Assembly (NCBI RefSeq): GCF_007874125.1
Contig: NZ_CP040128.1
Span: 248,001-312,000, forward strand
DNA from: Noviherbaspirillum sp. UKPF54
GTDB lineage: Bacteria > Pseudomonadota > Gammaproteobacteria > Burkholderiales > Burkholderiaceae_D
Reading direction: 5' to 3'
DNA length: 64,000 nucleotides
The position numbers and the translations under genes are program-made. The notes beneath the pieces were generated by a model. That model searched no databases. It saw only the letters and a program-made list of their open reading frames with translations, and was not told where the DNA came from. Shown in pieces: positions 1 through 8,404 of this stretch (positions are counted from its first letter, which is position 1; each line of letters opens with the position of its first letter).

Positions 1-25
1 GTTCTTCGCTGAAAGTGAAGTCCAT
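1..25 (-). CDS. Acyl-CoA dehydrogenase, N-terminal fragment (cut by window edge)
   Basis: Only the first eight codons are present, reading MDFTFSEE leftwards from an ATG at 25-23, with a GGAGA ribosome site at 31-35. This N-terminus is typical of acyl-CoA dehydrogenases. It begins 9 bp after the stop of the preceding acyl-CoA dehydrogenase gene on the same strand. In pimeloyl-CoA and steroid-side-chain degradation, such tandem pairs encode the two subunits of one heteromeric flavoenzyme. That pairing is an inference here, because the body of the gene lies outside the window. Confidence 0.6.
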
Positions 26-34
26 GGCGTTCTC

Positions 35-1231
35 CTACAAGCCCAGGATCATCTGGGAGATGATGTTCTTTTGAATTTCGTTGGAGCCGCCGTAGATCGA
101 CAGCTTGCGCATGTTCAGGTAGTTGGCGGCCAGCGGCGTGGCGTAGAACGGACCGACGGCATCGCCTTGATAGCCGGCGGCCATCGCTTCTCGCCGTAGC
201 GGCAGACCGTAGGGGCCGGCGGCCTGCACCAGCAGTTCGGTGATCGCCTGCTGAATTTCGGTGCCCTTGATCTTCAGGATCGATGCTTCCGGCCCCGGCG
301 CGCGGCGCTCGGCTTCGGCCGACAGCACGCGCAGGTTGGTGATTTCCAGCGCGGTCAGGTCGATCTCGACTTGTGCGATGCGCGACGCGAACAGCGGGTC
401 GCGGATCAGCGGTTTGCCGTTCTTCGTTTCCAGCGACGCGATGCGTTTTAGCCTCGCCAGTTCGCGCTTGGCGATGCCGATGCCGGCGATGTTGGTGCGC
501 TCGTGGCCGAGCAGGAATTTCGCATAGGTCCAGCCGGCGTTTTCCTCGCCGACCAGGTTTTCCATCGGCACCCGCACGTCTTCGAACCAGACTTCATTGA
601 CTTCATGTGCGCCGTCCATCGTGATGATCGGACGCACCGTGATGCCGGGCGTTTTCATGTCGATCAGGAGGAAGGAAATGCCGCGCTGGGCCTTGGCTTC
701 CGGATCGGTGCGCACCAGGCAGAAGATCCAGTCTGCGTACTGGCCTTGCGTGGTCCAGGTTTTCTGGCCGTTCACGATGTAATGAGCGCCGTCTCTGACT
801 GCGCGGGTTTTGACCGACGCGAGGTCGGAGCCGGAGCCCGGTTCGGAGTACCCCTGACACCACCATTCCTCGGCAGCCAGGATCTTGGGCAGGAAGCGTT
901 CCTGCTGCGCGGGGGAGCCGTAGCGCATGATGACCGGGGCGACCATCTTCAGGCCGAACGGGATCATGCGCGGCGCGCCGGCTGCCGCGCATTCTTCTTC
1001 GAAAATGTATTGCTGCACGGCGCTCCAGCCGGTACCGCCGAATTCCATCGGCCAGGCGGCGCCGCCCCAGCCCCTGGCGTGCAGGACTTTCTGCCAGCGG
1101 GTGTAGTCGGTGCTGTCCAGGACCAGGCCGTTGATGACCTTGTGCTGGATATCGGGAGGCAGCGAGGTGGCGATGAAGTCGCGTACTTCCTGGCGGAAGG
1201 CGAGGTCTTCGGAGGTGAAGTTCAGGTTCAT
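35..1231 (-). CDS. Acyl-CoA dehydrogenase, PimC-like large subunit
   Basis: A 398-residue FAD flavoenzyme predicted to form the 2,3-double bond of an acyl-CoA in the cytoplasm, passing electrons to ETF. Seen: the N-terminal helical domain starts MNLNFTSEDLAFRQEVRDF; the central FAD/substrate motif QGYSEPGSGSDLAS is at about 126-139; the C-terminal motif is IYGGSNEIQKN. The position that carries the catalytic Glu in medium-chain enzymes (YEGT) is Gly here. The alternative base position of isovaleryl/long-chain enzymes may be E244 (GHER). Overall the protein resembles the large subunit of pimeloyl-CoA dehydrogenase. The ATG has an AGAGGAA site. It is the fourth gene of a leftward operon whose next gene is a second acyl-CoA dehydrogenase. 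Confidence 0.85.
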   Translation of the reverse strand: MNLNFTSEDLAFRQEVRDFIATSLPPDIQHKVINGLVLDSTDYTRWQKVLHARGWGGAAWPMEFGGTGWSAVQQYIFEEECAAAGAPRMIPFGLKMVAPVIMRYGSPAQQERFLPKILAAEEWWCQGYSEPGSGSDLASVKTRAVRDGAHYIVNGQKTWTTQGQYADWIFCLVRTDPEAKAQRGISFLLIDMKTPGITVRPIITMDGAHEVNEVWFEDVRVPMENLVGEENAGWTYAKFLLGHERTNIAGIGIAKRELARLKRIASLETKNGKPLIRDPLFASRIAQVEIDLTALEITNLRVLSAEAERRAPGPEASILKIKGTEIQQAITELLVQAAGPYGLPLRREAMAAGYQGDAVGPFYATPLAANYLNMRKLSIYGGSNEIQKNIISQMILGL

Positions 1232-1318
1232 TTATTCCTCTTGCTTGTTCTTGGTGGCGGCTTCAGCGAAATCCGCGAATGCCTTCTGCGCGACTGTTTC
1301 CTGTCTTGTCCAGTGGAT

Positions 1319-2497
1319 TCAGAACGCCGCGATCCCCGTCTGCTCGCGGCCCAGAATCAACGCGTGAATGTCGTGCGTGCCTTCATAGGTGTTGACCACT
1401 TCCAGGTTCACCAGATGGCGCGCCACGCCGAACTCGTCGGAAATGCCGTTCCCGCCCAGCATGTCACGCGCCAGGCGCGCCACGTCCAAGGCCTTGCCGC
1501 AGGAATTTCGCTTCATGATCGAGGTAATGGCGGGCGCGGCGGTGCCCTCGTCCTTCATGCGGCCCAGGCGCAGGCAGCCTTGCAGGCCGAGCGTGATTTC
1601 AGTCTGCATGTCGGCCAGCTTCTTCTGGATCAGTTGATTCGCCGCCAGCGGCTTGCCGAACTGTTTGCGATCCAGCACGTACTGGCGGGCACGATGCCAG
1701 CAATCCTCGGCCGCGCCCAGCGCGCCCCAGGCAATGCCGTAACGTGCCGAATTCAGGCAGGTGAACGGCCCCTTCAAGCCGCGCACCTCGGGGAAGGCGT
1801 TCTCTTCCGGGCAAAACACCTCGTCCATCACGATCTCGCCGGTGATCGAGGCGCGCAAGCCGACCTTGCCGTGGATCGCCGGGGCCGACAAGCCCTTCCA
1901 TCCCTTTTCCAGCACGAAGCCGCGGATCTGTCCCTCGTCGTCTTTCGCCCACACCACGAACACGTCGGCGATCGGCGAATTGGAAATCCACATCTTGCTG
2001 CCGGTAAGCGAAAAGCCGCCCGGCACTTTCTTCGCGCGCGTGATCATGCTGCCCGGGTCGGAACCATGGTTCGGCTCGGTCAGGCCGAAGCAGCCGATCC
2101 ATTCGCCAGTTGCCAGCCTGGGCAGGTATTTCTGTTTTGTCGCTTCATTGCCGAATTCAAAGATCGGCACCATCACCAGCGACGACTGCACGCTCATCAT
2201 CGAGCGGTAGCCGGAATCGACGCGCTCGACTTCGCGCGCGATCAAGCCGTAGCTGACATAGTTCAGGCCGGGGCCGCCATACTGTTCCGGGATGGTGGGG
2301 CCGAGCAAGCCCAGTTCGCCCATTTCGCGGAAGATGGCGGGATCGGTTTTTTCGTGGCGGAAGGCTTCCAGCACGCGCGGGGCCAGCTTGTCCTGGCAGT
2401 AGGCGTTGGCCGCGTCGCGCACCATGCGCTCGTCGTTCGTCAGCTGCTGGTCCAGCAGCAGCGGGTCGTCCCAGTGGAATTGCACCTTGTTTTTCAT
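1319..2497 (-). CDS. gcdH: Glutaryl-CoA dehydrogenase
   Basis: A 392-residue flavoenzyme that oxidises and decarboxylates glutaryl-CoA to crotonyl-CoA and CO2. Seen: the GCDH-specific signature [17 protein letters not shown] (about 92-108), which contains the Arg that binds the glutaryl carboxylate; the FAD motif [14 protein letters not shown] (about 137-150); and the catalytic Glu E372 in [15 protein letters not shown]. Length fits the family (about 390-400). The ATG at 2497 is chosen over an in-frame upstream start because GGAGACAGG precedes it and the family N-terminus begins there. It starts 23 bp after the thiolase stop, so it is co-transcribed. In this operon it would consume glutaryl-CoA released by beta-oxidation of an odd-chain dicarboxylate. 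It is also used in lysine and benzoate catabolism. Confidence 0.93.
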   Translation of the reverse strand: MKNKVQFHWDDPLLLDQQLTNDERMVRDAANAYCQDKLAPRVLEAFRHEKTDPAIFREMGELGLLGPTIPEQYGGPGLNYVSYGLIAREVERVDSGYRSMMSVQSSLVMVPIFEFGNEATKQKYLPRLATGEWIGCFGLTEPNHGSDPGSMITRAKKVPGGFSLTGSKMWISNSPIADVFVVWAKDDEGQIRGFVLEKGWKGLSAPAIHGKVGLRASITGEIVMDEVFCPEENAFPEVRGLKGPFTCLNSARYGIAWGALGAAEDCWHRARQYVLDRKQFGKPLAANQLIQKKLADMQTEITLGLQGCLRLGRMKDEGTAAPAITSIMKRNSCGKALDVARLARDMLGGNGISDEFGVARHLVNLEVVNTYEGTHDIHALILGREQTGIAAF

Positions 2498-2520
2498 TCC
2501 TGTCTCCGGTTTGCCTTGAG

Positions 2521-3723
2521 TTAGATTCGTTCGATGACCACGGCCAAGCCCTGGCCGACGCCGATGCACAGGCTGACCACCGCATAGCGGCCGTTGCGGC
2601 GGATCAGTTCGCGGCTGGCGGTCAGTGCCAGGCGTGCACCCGAGGCGCCGAGCGGATGGCCGAGGGCGATGGCGCCGCCGTTCGGGTTGACGCGGGAGTC
2701 GGTGAAGGAAATATCGAGCAGCTTGAGGCAGCCGAGCACCTGGCTGGCGAACGCCTCGTTGATCTCGATGATGTCCATGTCGGCCAGCGTGAGGCCGGCG
2801 CGCGCGAGCGCCTTGCGGATCGCGTAGACCGGGCCGATGCCCATGACGCGCGGCTCCACGCCGTCCACGGCCGCCGACAGGATGCGCACCATCGGCGCCT
2901 TGCCGGCTTTTTCGCCAATGGCGCGGGAGCCGACCAAGAGCGCTGCAGCGCCATCGTTGATGCCGGATGCGTTGCCGGCGGTGACCACGCCGCCTTCGAA
3001 CAGCGGCTTGAGTTTCGCGAGGCTGGCGGTGGTGGTCTCGGGGCGCGGATGCTCGTCCTTGTCGACCGACACCGGCGGCGTCTTGCGGCCGGTCGGAACC
3101 GAGATCGGATGGATTTCGCCGTCAAAAAAGCCCGCCTGCAGCGCGGCGTCGTACTTCATCTGCGATGCCAGCGCGAACGTATCGGCATCGCTGCGCGTGA
3201 TGCCGAATTCGCGCGCGACGTTGTCGCCGGTTTCCGGCATCGTGTCGGCCCCGTACTGTTCGGTGACCTTCGGGTTCGGGAAGCGGGCGCCGATGGTGGA
3301 ATCGAACACCTTGAAGTCGCGCCCGAAGGCGGATTCGGATTTCGCCACTACGAACGGCGCGCGGCTCATGCTCTCGACGCCGCCGGCCAGATACAGCTCG
3401 CCTTCGCCGCAGGTGATCGCGCGCGCCGCATCCATCACGGCAGCCAGGCCGCTGGCGCACAGGCGGTTGACGGTCTGGCCCGGCACCGTCACCGGCAGGC
3501 CGGCTGCCAGCAGCGCGTTGCGCGCGACGTTGCGAGAATCCTCGCCGGCCTGGTTGGTGTCGCCCAGGATCACGTCCTCGATCTGATCGGGCCGCCACGG
3601 GTTGCGGGCAACCACTGCGCGCATGACTTCCGCGACCAGATCGTCGGGGCGTACCGGGGCGAGTGCGCCGGCGTGACGGCCGAACGGCGAACGCAGACCA
3701 TCATAGATATAGGCGTCGAGCAT
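2521..3723 (-). CDS. pcaF: 3-oxoadipyl-CoA / acetyl-CoA C-acyltransferase thiolase
   Basis: A 400-residue thiolase that cleaves a 3-oxoacyl-CoA with CoA, releasing acetyl-CoA. Seen: nucleophile C89 in [12 protein letters not shown]356 in the GHPLGASG motif and C386 in LCIGVGQG, a complete thiolase triad. Length and N-terminus ([19 protein letters not shown]) match the PcaF/PaaJ 3-oxoadipyl-CoA branch better than biosynthetic PhaA thiolases. A separate PhaA is encoded at 23508. The start has an AGGAGAT site. It follows the 3-hydroxyacyl-CoA dehydrogenase by 3 bp and precedes gcdH, so the natural substrate could be 3-oxoadipyl-CoA or 3-oxopimeloyl-CoA. The exact chain length cannot be read from the sequence. 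Confidence 0.85.
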   Translation of the reverse strand: MLDAYIYDGLRSPFGRHAGALAPVRPDDLVAEVMRAVVARNPWRPDQIEDVILGDTNQAGEDSRNVARNALLAAGLPVTVPGQTVNRLCASGLAAVMDAARAITCGEGELYLAGGVESMSRAPFVVAKSESAFGRDFKVFDSTIGARFPNPKVTEQYGADTMPETGDNVAREFGITRSDADTFALASQMKYDAALQAGFFDGEIHPISVPTGRKTPPVSVDKDEHPRPETTTASLAKLKPLFEGGVVTAGNASGINDGAAALLVGSRAIGEKAGKAPMVRILSAAVDGVEPRVMGIGPVYAIRKALARAGLTLADMDIIEINEAFASQVLGCLKLLDISFTDSRVNPNGGAIALGHPLGASGARLALTASRELIRRNGRYAVVSLCIGVGQGLAVVIERI

Positions 3724-3726
3724 GGA

Positions 3727-5268
3727 TCAGATCTCCTTGTGATGTAGGGACAGGCCGAGCAGGGCGCGGCGCTGCAGCCAGGGGCTGGGGCGGTAGCGGG
3801 AATCGCCGGTTTGCTGTTCGAGATTTTTCAGGATGGTGAAGACGGTCCTGGCACCGAGCTGGTCGCCCCAGGCGAGCGGCCCCAGCGGATAGCCGAGCCC
3901 GAGCGTCACGGCGCGGTCGATGTCGAGCGGATCGGCGATGCCTTGCTGCGCGATTTCGCAGGCGATGTTCACGATGTGCGCCACCACGCGCTGCGTCACC
4001 AGGCCGGCGCTGTCGCGGATCATGCTGACAGGAACGCCTGTCGCGCCGAACAGCCCGCAGGCTTGCGCCAGGAATTCTTCCGTCGTGGCCGGCGTGGTCA
4101 TCACGACGCGGCGGCGCGAGGTGTCGAGCAGGGTTTCGACGGCGACGGTGCGGCGCGCGTCGAGTTGTTCGCGCACGCAGCAGGTCGTAGCGTCTTCGCC
4201 CAGCGGCGTGACGATGCACAGCGCGGCGTCGCTCGGGCGCGCGCCGGACTCCATCGGCACGCCGGCCGCCGCGATCAGGCTGCCGAGGCGTTCCGCCAGT
4301 TCCGGCCGCTCCTGGCTGAGCCAGACGCTGGCCGGCTGGCTGGCCGCCTGCGCGGGCTCGGAAATCGCTTCCTTCCTGCCGTCGGCGCCGTAGCGGTAAA
4401 AGCCATGCCCGACCTTCTTGCCGAGGGCGCCGGCAACCAGCATCTGGCGCGTCTGCACCTGCGGCCGAAAGCGCGGCTCTTCGTAATACTGGTGGTAAAT
4501 CGATTCCATCACCGGATGCGACACGTCCAGCCCGGTCAGGTCGAGCAGCTCGCACGGGCCGAGCCGGAAGCCGGCAGTGTCGCGCAGGATGTTGTCCAGC
4601 ACCGGCACCGACGCCACGCCTTCGGCCAGGAGGCGCAAGCCTTCCGTGCCGTAGCCGCGCCCGGCATGGTTGACGATGAAGCCGGGCGTGTCCTTGGCGC
4701 GCACCGCCGTGTGGCCCCAGTGGTGGCCGAGCGCGAGCAGGTAATCGACGACGGCCGGATCGGTCAGGAAGCCGCCGATCGCCTCGACGATTTTCATCAG
4801 CGGCACCGGATTGAAAAAGTGAAAGCCGGCCACGCGCTCGGGATGCGCAAGGCCGGCGGCGATCGCGGTGACGGACAGCGACGAGGTATTGGTGGCGAGG
4901 ATGGCGCCGGCGTCGACGATGCCCTCAAGGGTCTTGAACAGCGATTTCTTGGCATCGAGGTCTTCGACAATCGCTTCCACTACCACATGGCAACCCGACA
5001 TATCCTGCAGTCCGCCGCAGGCGTGCAGGCGTTCGCCGGCGGCAGCGGCAGTGCCGGAATCGAGCTTGCCCTTGTCGACCAGCTTGCCGAAGGTCGCCAG
5101 CAAATCGGCGCGGGCGGCTTCGGCCGCGCCTTGCCGGCTGTCGCTCAGGCGTACTTGCGCGCCTGCCAGCGCCGCGATCTGCGCAATGCCGCGTCCCATG
5201 ACGCCGCAGCCAACAAGTCCGACGATAACGTCATTTGACGACGGTTCGGGGCGATTTCGGTGCTGCAT
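3727..5268 (-). CDS. paaH: 3-hydroxyacyl-CoA dehydrogenase (3-hydroxyadipyl-CoA type)
   Basis: A 513-residue NAD-dependent dehydrogenase that oxidises 3-hydroxyacyl-CoA to 3-oxoacyl-CoA. Seen: Rossmann motif GLVGCGVMGRG (17-27), acidic D43 for NAD, catalytic H150 in GFHFFNPVPLMKIVE with partner E162, and a second 3HCDH C-terminal domain at about 420-500 (VTLGLGYPLGPLAWGD). The roughly 500-residue length with a duplicated C-terminal domain is that of PaaH/PaaC-type 3-hydroxyadipyl-CoA dehydrogenases. No enoyl-CoA hydratase is fused, so that step must be encoded elsewhere. The ATG at 5268 is preferred over an upstream in-frame start because AAGGAGA lies 7 bp upstream. It is the first gene of the leftward operon. 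Confidence 0.87.
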   Translation of the reverse strand: MQHRNRPEPSSNDVIVGLVGCGVMGRGIAQIAALAGAQVRLSDSRQGAAEAARADLLATFGKLVDKGKLDSGTAAAAGERLHACGGLQDMSGCHVVVEAIVEDLDAKKSLFKTLEGIVDAGAILATNTSSLSVTAIAAGLAHPERVAGFHFFNPVPLMKIVEAIGGFLTDPAVVDYLLALGHHWGHTAVRAKDTPGFIVNHAGRGYGTEGLRLLAEGVASVPVLDNILRDTAGFRLGPCELLDLTGLDVSHPVMESIYHQYYEEPRFRPQVQTRQMLVAGALGKKVGHGFYRYGADGRKEAISEPAQAASQPASVWLSQERPELAERLGSLIAAAGVPMESGARPSDAALCIVTPLGEDATTCCVREQLDARRTVAVETLLDTSRRRVVMTTPATTEEFLAQACGLFGATGVPVSMIRDSAGLVTQRVVAHIVNIACEIAQQGIADPLDIDRAVTLGLGYPLGPLAWGDQLGARTVFTILKNLEQQTGDSRYRPSPWLQRRALLGLSLHHKEI

Positions 5269-5296
5269 CAGGCGTCTCCTTGAGTTTGATTGGGAG

Positions 5297-5311
5297 TTCT
5301 GCGGTGCAGAA
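5297..5311. promoter_or_regulatory. Operator candidate 1 (TTCTGC-GGT-GCAGAA)
   Basis: Perfect 6-bp inverted repeat with a 3-bp spacer, 29 bp upstream of the paaH-type start codon. Size and spacing resemble 15-bp IclR-family boxes. The only IclR-family gene in the window is at 11673, at the end of the divergent operon, so it is the obvious candidate regulator (inference). Confidence 0.5.
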
Positions 5312-5448
5312 TATAGCATTTAAAAATGGAACTGTATTTCTTCAGGCTTGATCTGTCAAGAAAAGCATTTCCCTAGTCTAAAGGAATAAAAATCGAAAAA
5401 TTAGGCAGGTGAGGCTAATTTCTGGCAGCCAACATTTTTCATTTGTAG

Positions 5449-5478
5449 TTCTGCATTGCAGTACGCAATTCCGCAGAA
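5449..5478. promoter_or_regulatory. Operator candidate 2 (TTCTGC-ATT-GCAGTA plus TTCCGCAGAA)
   Basis: The left part, 5449-5463, repeats operator 1 with one mismatch in the right arm (GCAGTA). A further GCAGAA half-site follows at 5473-5478, and ATTGC/GCAAT is mirrored between them. It lies about 100 bp upstream of the CoA-ligase start, where it could control the rightward promoter. Confidence 0.45.
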
Positions 5479-5577
5479 AACGTTGCCTTTTCTTTTTGGA
5501 TATGCCAGTATCGTGACCCTGGCCGCATGCAAAGCCATGCATTTCAAGCCGGCACAAAGACATAAACAGGAGGGGAC

Positions 5578-7131
5578 ATGACGCAAGCAGCGCATCCGGC
5601 TGCCTCGATGAGCCGCATTCACGACGCCTTTCAGGCTTGGATCACGGCGCATGGCGACAAGGTCGCGCTGGCCGATCCGCAGCGCAACCTGACCTACGGC
5701 GAATTGGGTGGGGTGGTCGACGCAGTGGCGCAGCGATTGCGCGACGCCGGCGTGCGCGCCGGCGACCGCGTGCTGCTGGTGGCCGAGAATTCGGTGGCGC
5801 TGGGTGTATGCATTCTTGCCGTCAGCCGCCTCGACGCCTGGTCGGCCACCGTCAACGCGCGCCTGTCCGAGCGCGAGATCGATAATTTCCTGTCCCATTC
5901 CGGCGCGCGCCGCGCCCTGTATTTCAGCGCCGTCTCGCCGCAGGCAGGCACGCATGGCCGCCAGCGCGGCGCCGAGGCGGTGGAATGGCCCGGCATCGGT
6001 GAATTGATGCTGGGCCCCTTGAACGAACAGGCGGTGCCGGAGCCGGTTGAAGCCGATGGCGCCAAACAGGTCGCCGCGATGGTCTACACGTCCGGCACCA
6101 CCGGCGCGCCCAAGGCGGTGATGCTCACCCACGCCAACCTGCTGTTTGTCGCAGCCAACAGCTGCCGCATGCGCCGCATTACGCCGGATGATGTGATCTA
6201 TGGCGTGCTGCCGCTGTCGCACGTCTACGGCTTGTCGTCGCTGCTCGCGGCGGCGCTGCTGGGCGGCGCCACCTTGCACCTGGTGGCGCGCTACCAGCCC
6301 GACGCGCTTGCCCATGCGCTGGCGTACGACGGCGTCAGCGTGATGCACGGCGCGCCGGCCATGTATGCCAAGATGCTCGAATGGAGCGAAAGCACCGGCA
6401 CGCCGCTGCGCGCGCCTGCGCTGCGCGTGGCGCAATCGGGCGGCGCTCCGCTCACCATGCCGCTCAAACAGGCGTTCGAAAAGACCTTCGGGCTCACGCT
6501 GCACAACGGCTACGGCATGACCGAAGCGTCGCCCTCGATCTGCCAGACGCGGATGGACGCACCGCGCGCCGACTGTTCGGTCGGGCAGGTGATTCCCGGC
6601 GTCGATATCAGGTTGAACGGCGCCGAAGCCGGCACGGACGGCACTGGCGAACTGTGGGTGCGTGGCCCGAACGTCATGAAGGGGTATTACCGCGCACCGG
6701 AACTGACGGCGGAAACGATCACGCCGGACGGCTGGCTGTGCACCGGCGACCTGGCGCGCATCGACCCGGACGGCGCGGTATCCATCGTCGGTCGCAGCAA
6801 GGAACTGATCATCCGCTCCGGCTTCAACGTCTATCCGGTCGAGGTCGAGCAGGTGCTGAACGCCTTCCCCGGTGTCGTACAATCCGCAGTCGTCGGCCGC
6901 GAGGTGGAAGGCAACGAAGAAGTGGTCGCTTTCATCGAGCCGTCGCAGGAAGCGTCGATCGATCTGCTCGCGCTGCAGGCGTGGCTGCGGGCCAACCTTT
7001 CCCCCTACAAGATACCTTCGGAGATCGTCGTTCTCGACCACTTGCCGTCTGCAGCGACCGGCAAGGTGCTGAAGAGGGAGCTGCAACTACAAGCTGCACA
7101 GCGCCAAGCCGCTGGAAAAATCCAACCCTGA
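5578..7131 (+). CDS. Acyl-CoA synthetase (AMP-forming, ANL superfamily)
   Basis: A 517-residue ligase that activates a carboxylic acid to its CoA thioester through an acyl-adenylate. Seen: P-loop VYTSGTTGAPKAV (169-181), the NGYGMTEASP motif, GDLARID near 388, the hinge-type C-terminal domain, and the catalytic Lys near 496 in TGKVLKREL. The start has a strong AGGAGGGG site 3 bp upstream. It heads the rightward operon with a substrate-binding protein and ABC permease, opposite an acyl-CoA oxidation operon. The likely role is activation of the imported acid before beta-oxidation. Substrate is unknown; a dicarboxylate (pimelate/adipate) or alicyclic acid would fit the neighbours. Confidence 0.85.
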   Translation: MTQAAHPAASMSRIHDAFQAWITAHGDKVALADPQRNLTYGELGGVVDAVAQRLRDAGVRAGDRVLLVAENSVALGVCILAVSRLDAWSATVNARLSEREIDNFLSHSGARRALYFSAVSPQAGTHGRQRGAEAVEWPGIGELMLGPLNEQAVPEPVEADGAKQVAAMVYTSGTTGAPKAVMLTHANLLFVAANSCRMRRITPDDVIYGVLPLSHVYGLSSLLAAALLGGATLHLVARYQPDALAHALAYDGVSVMHGAPAMYAKMLEWSESTGTPLRAPALRVAQSGGAPLTMPLKQAFEKTFGLTLHNGYGMTEASPSICQTRMDAPRADCSVGQVIPGVDIRLNGAEAGTDGTGELWVRGPNVMKGYYRAPELTAETITPDGWLCTGDLARIDPDGAVSIVGRSKELIIRSGFNVYPVEVEQVLNAFPGVVQSAVVGREVEGNEEVVAFIEPSQEASIDLLALQAWLRANLSPYKIPSEIVVLDHLPSAATGKVLKRELQLQAAQRQAAGKIQP

Positions 7132-7161
7132 GGCGTTCGTCTCAAGACAAGAGGAAGACAA

Positions 7162-8334
7162 ATGACATTCCAACTCACTACCGTTGCAAAATTTGGTGCA
7201 TTGCTGGGCGCGGCGCTGATGGGCGCGTCCGCCGCCGCAGAAGAGTTCAAGGTCGGCGCCCACATGCCGCTGACTGGCACTCTGGCTCGCTCCGGGCAGG
7301 GCTTCAACGAAGGCATCCAGGCCGCGGTGGACATCTTCAACCGCACCAACGGCAAGCACAAGATCAAGATGGTCACCATCGACGACGAATCGGCGCCGGC
7401 CAAGGCGGTCGCGGCTGTGGAAAAGCTGGCCTCGGAGGGCGTGACGTCGGTCATCGGCGGCTACGGCTCCAACATCATCGGCCCGGCATCGGACGCATCC
7501 AACCGCCTCGGCCTGACTTATATCACTGCCGGCGGCGTGAACGATGAACTTTCCAGGCGCGGCTACAAGACCTTCTTCCGCATCAACAACACGCGCGGCT
7601 ACGAGCTGGCCGTGAGCCAGCTGATGTCGGAAGTGAAGGCGCACTCGGTATCCGTCGTGTACTCCACCAAGGAAGCCACCAGCGACCTGGCAAAGGATAT
7701 CCAGAAGGCGCTCGCCGCCAAGAACATCAAGGTCACGCTGCATCCGTTCGACCCGGCCATCACCGACTTCAAGCCGATCATCAACAAGATCAAGCTGCAG
7801 GACAAGCCGGACGTGCTCTTCATGAGCGGCTACGAGAATGATTACGTCGGCATCATCCGCGCTGCCAAGGTATTGAAGCCGGAAATCAAGTCGATCGTCG
7901 GCGTCTGGTCGCTCGCCACAGCGAAGATGGCCGCCGATTTCCCGGACCTGATGCCGAACGTGATCGGCACCGCGATGCTGCCGTTCCCGGTCGAGTACAA
8001 GACGCCGGAAGGCAAGCAGTTCGCCGAGACCTACAAGAAGATGTTCAACAAGGACGTCGACTACCTCGCCCAGTTCGGCTATGTGAAGGCCACGCTGCTG
8101 TTCGAGGCGCTCGCGCGCGCGGCCGACAACGGTTCGCTGAAGAAGGGCGGTCTGTCGGAGGAACTGCGCAAGACCAACCGCGACACGCTGATCGGCAAGG
8201 TGACGTTCGATGCCAACGGCGACAACCCGAACTTCCAGCAGCGCATGGGCCAGCACCAGAACGGCAAGATCGCGATCGTGTCGCCGTCGTATCAGGCGAC
8301 CGCGCCGATCAAGTATCCGGGGCTGCCCTGGTAA
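7162..8334 (+). CDS. ABC transporter substrate-binding protein (LivJ-type, Peripla_BP_6)
   Basis: A 390-residue periplasmic receptor of the branched-chain amino acid (HAAT) family. Seen: an N-terminal signal peptide (MTFQLTTVAKFGALLG, cleavage probably around residue 25) and the mature start EEFKVGAHMPLTGTLARSG, the usual type I fold entry. GAGGAAG precedes the ATG. It lies 30 bp after the ligase gene and is followed by livH, livM, livG and livF genes. Family members of this clade often bind aromatic or dicarboxylic acids rather than amino acids. The setting beside a CoA ligase favours an organic acid ligand (inference). Confidence 0.88.
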   Translation: MTFQLTTVAKFGALLGAALMGASAAAEEFKVGAHMPLTGTLARSGQGFNEGIQAAVDIFNRTNGKHKIKMVTIDDESAPAKAVAAVEKLASEGVTSVIGGYGSNIIGPASDASNRLGLTYITAGGVNDELSRRGYKTFFRINNTRGYELAVSQLMSEVKAHSVSVVYSTKEATSDLAKDIQKALAAKNIKVTLHPFDPAITDFKPIINKIKLQDKPDVLFMSGYENDYVGIIRAAKVLKPEIKSIVGVWSLATAKMAADFPDLMPNVIGTAMLPFPVEYKTPEGKQFAETYKKMFNKDVDYLAQFGYVKATLLFEALARAADNGSLKKGGLSEELRKTNRDTLIGKVTFDANGDNPNFQQRMGQHQNGKIAIVSPSYQATAPIKYPGLPW

Positions 8335-8345
8335 GTCGGCATGCG

Positions 8346-8370
8346 CCCCTCTCCCGTGAACGGGGGAGGG
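8346..8370 (+). repeat. Stable hairpin between binding-protein and permease genes
   Basis: CCCTCTCCC at 8347-8355 pairs with GGGGGAGGG at 8362-8370 (9 bp, one G-U) around a 6-nt loop, without a following T-run. It sits in the 70-bp gap after the binding-protein stop. Such intercistronic hairpins typically protect an abundant upstream message from 3' exonucleases, giving more receptor than permease (inference). Confidence 0.5.
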
Positions 8371-8404
8371 ACTATTCTCACAGCTTCGGCTTCATTCAGT
8401 CACC

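Larger units (their letters stand above)
5269..5577. promoter_or_regulatory. Divergent promoter region between the two catabolic operons
   Basis: This 309-bp AT-richer gap separates the leftward dehydrogenase operon from the rightward CoA-ligase/transporter operon. It holds two TTCTGC palindromes, listed separately. The only gene end it contains is the AGGAGGGG ribosome site of the ligase. Core promoters were not identified with confidence on either strand. Confidence 0.6.

Noticed and set aside
503..2524. Very long open frame (673 codons) on the + strand
   Set aside because: It runs antisense across two clear acyl-CoA dehydrogenase genes; composition (Arg, His, Gln, Ala excess) is that of the complement of GC-rich codons.
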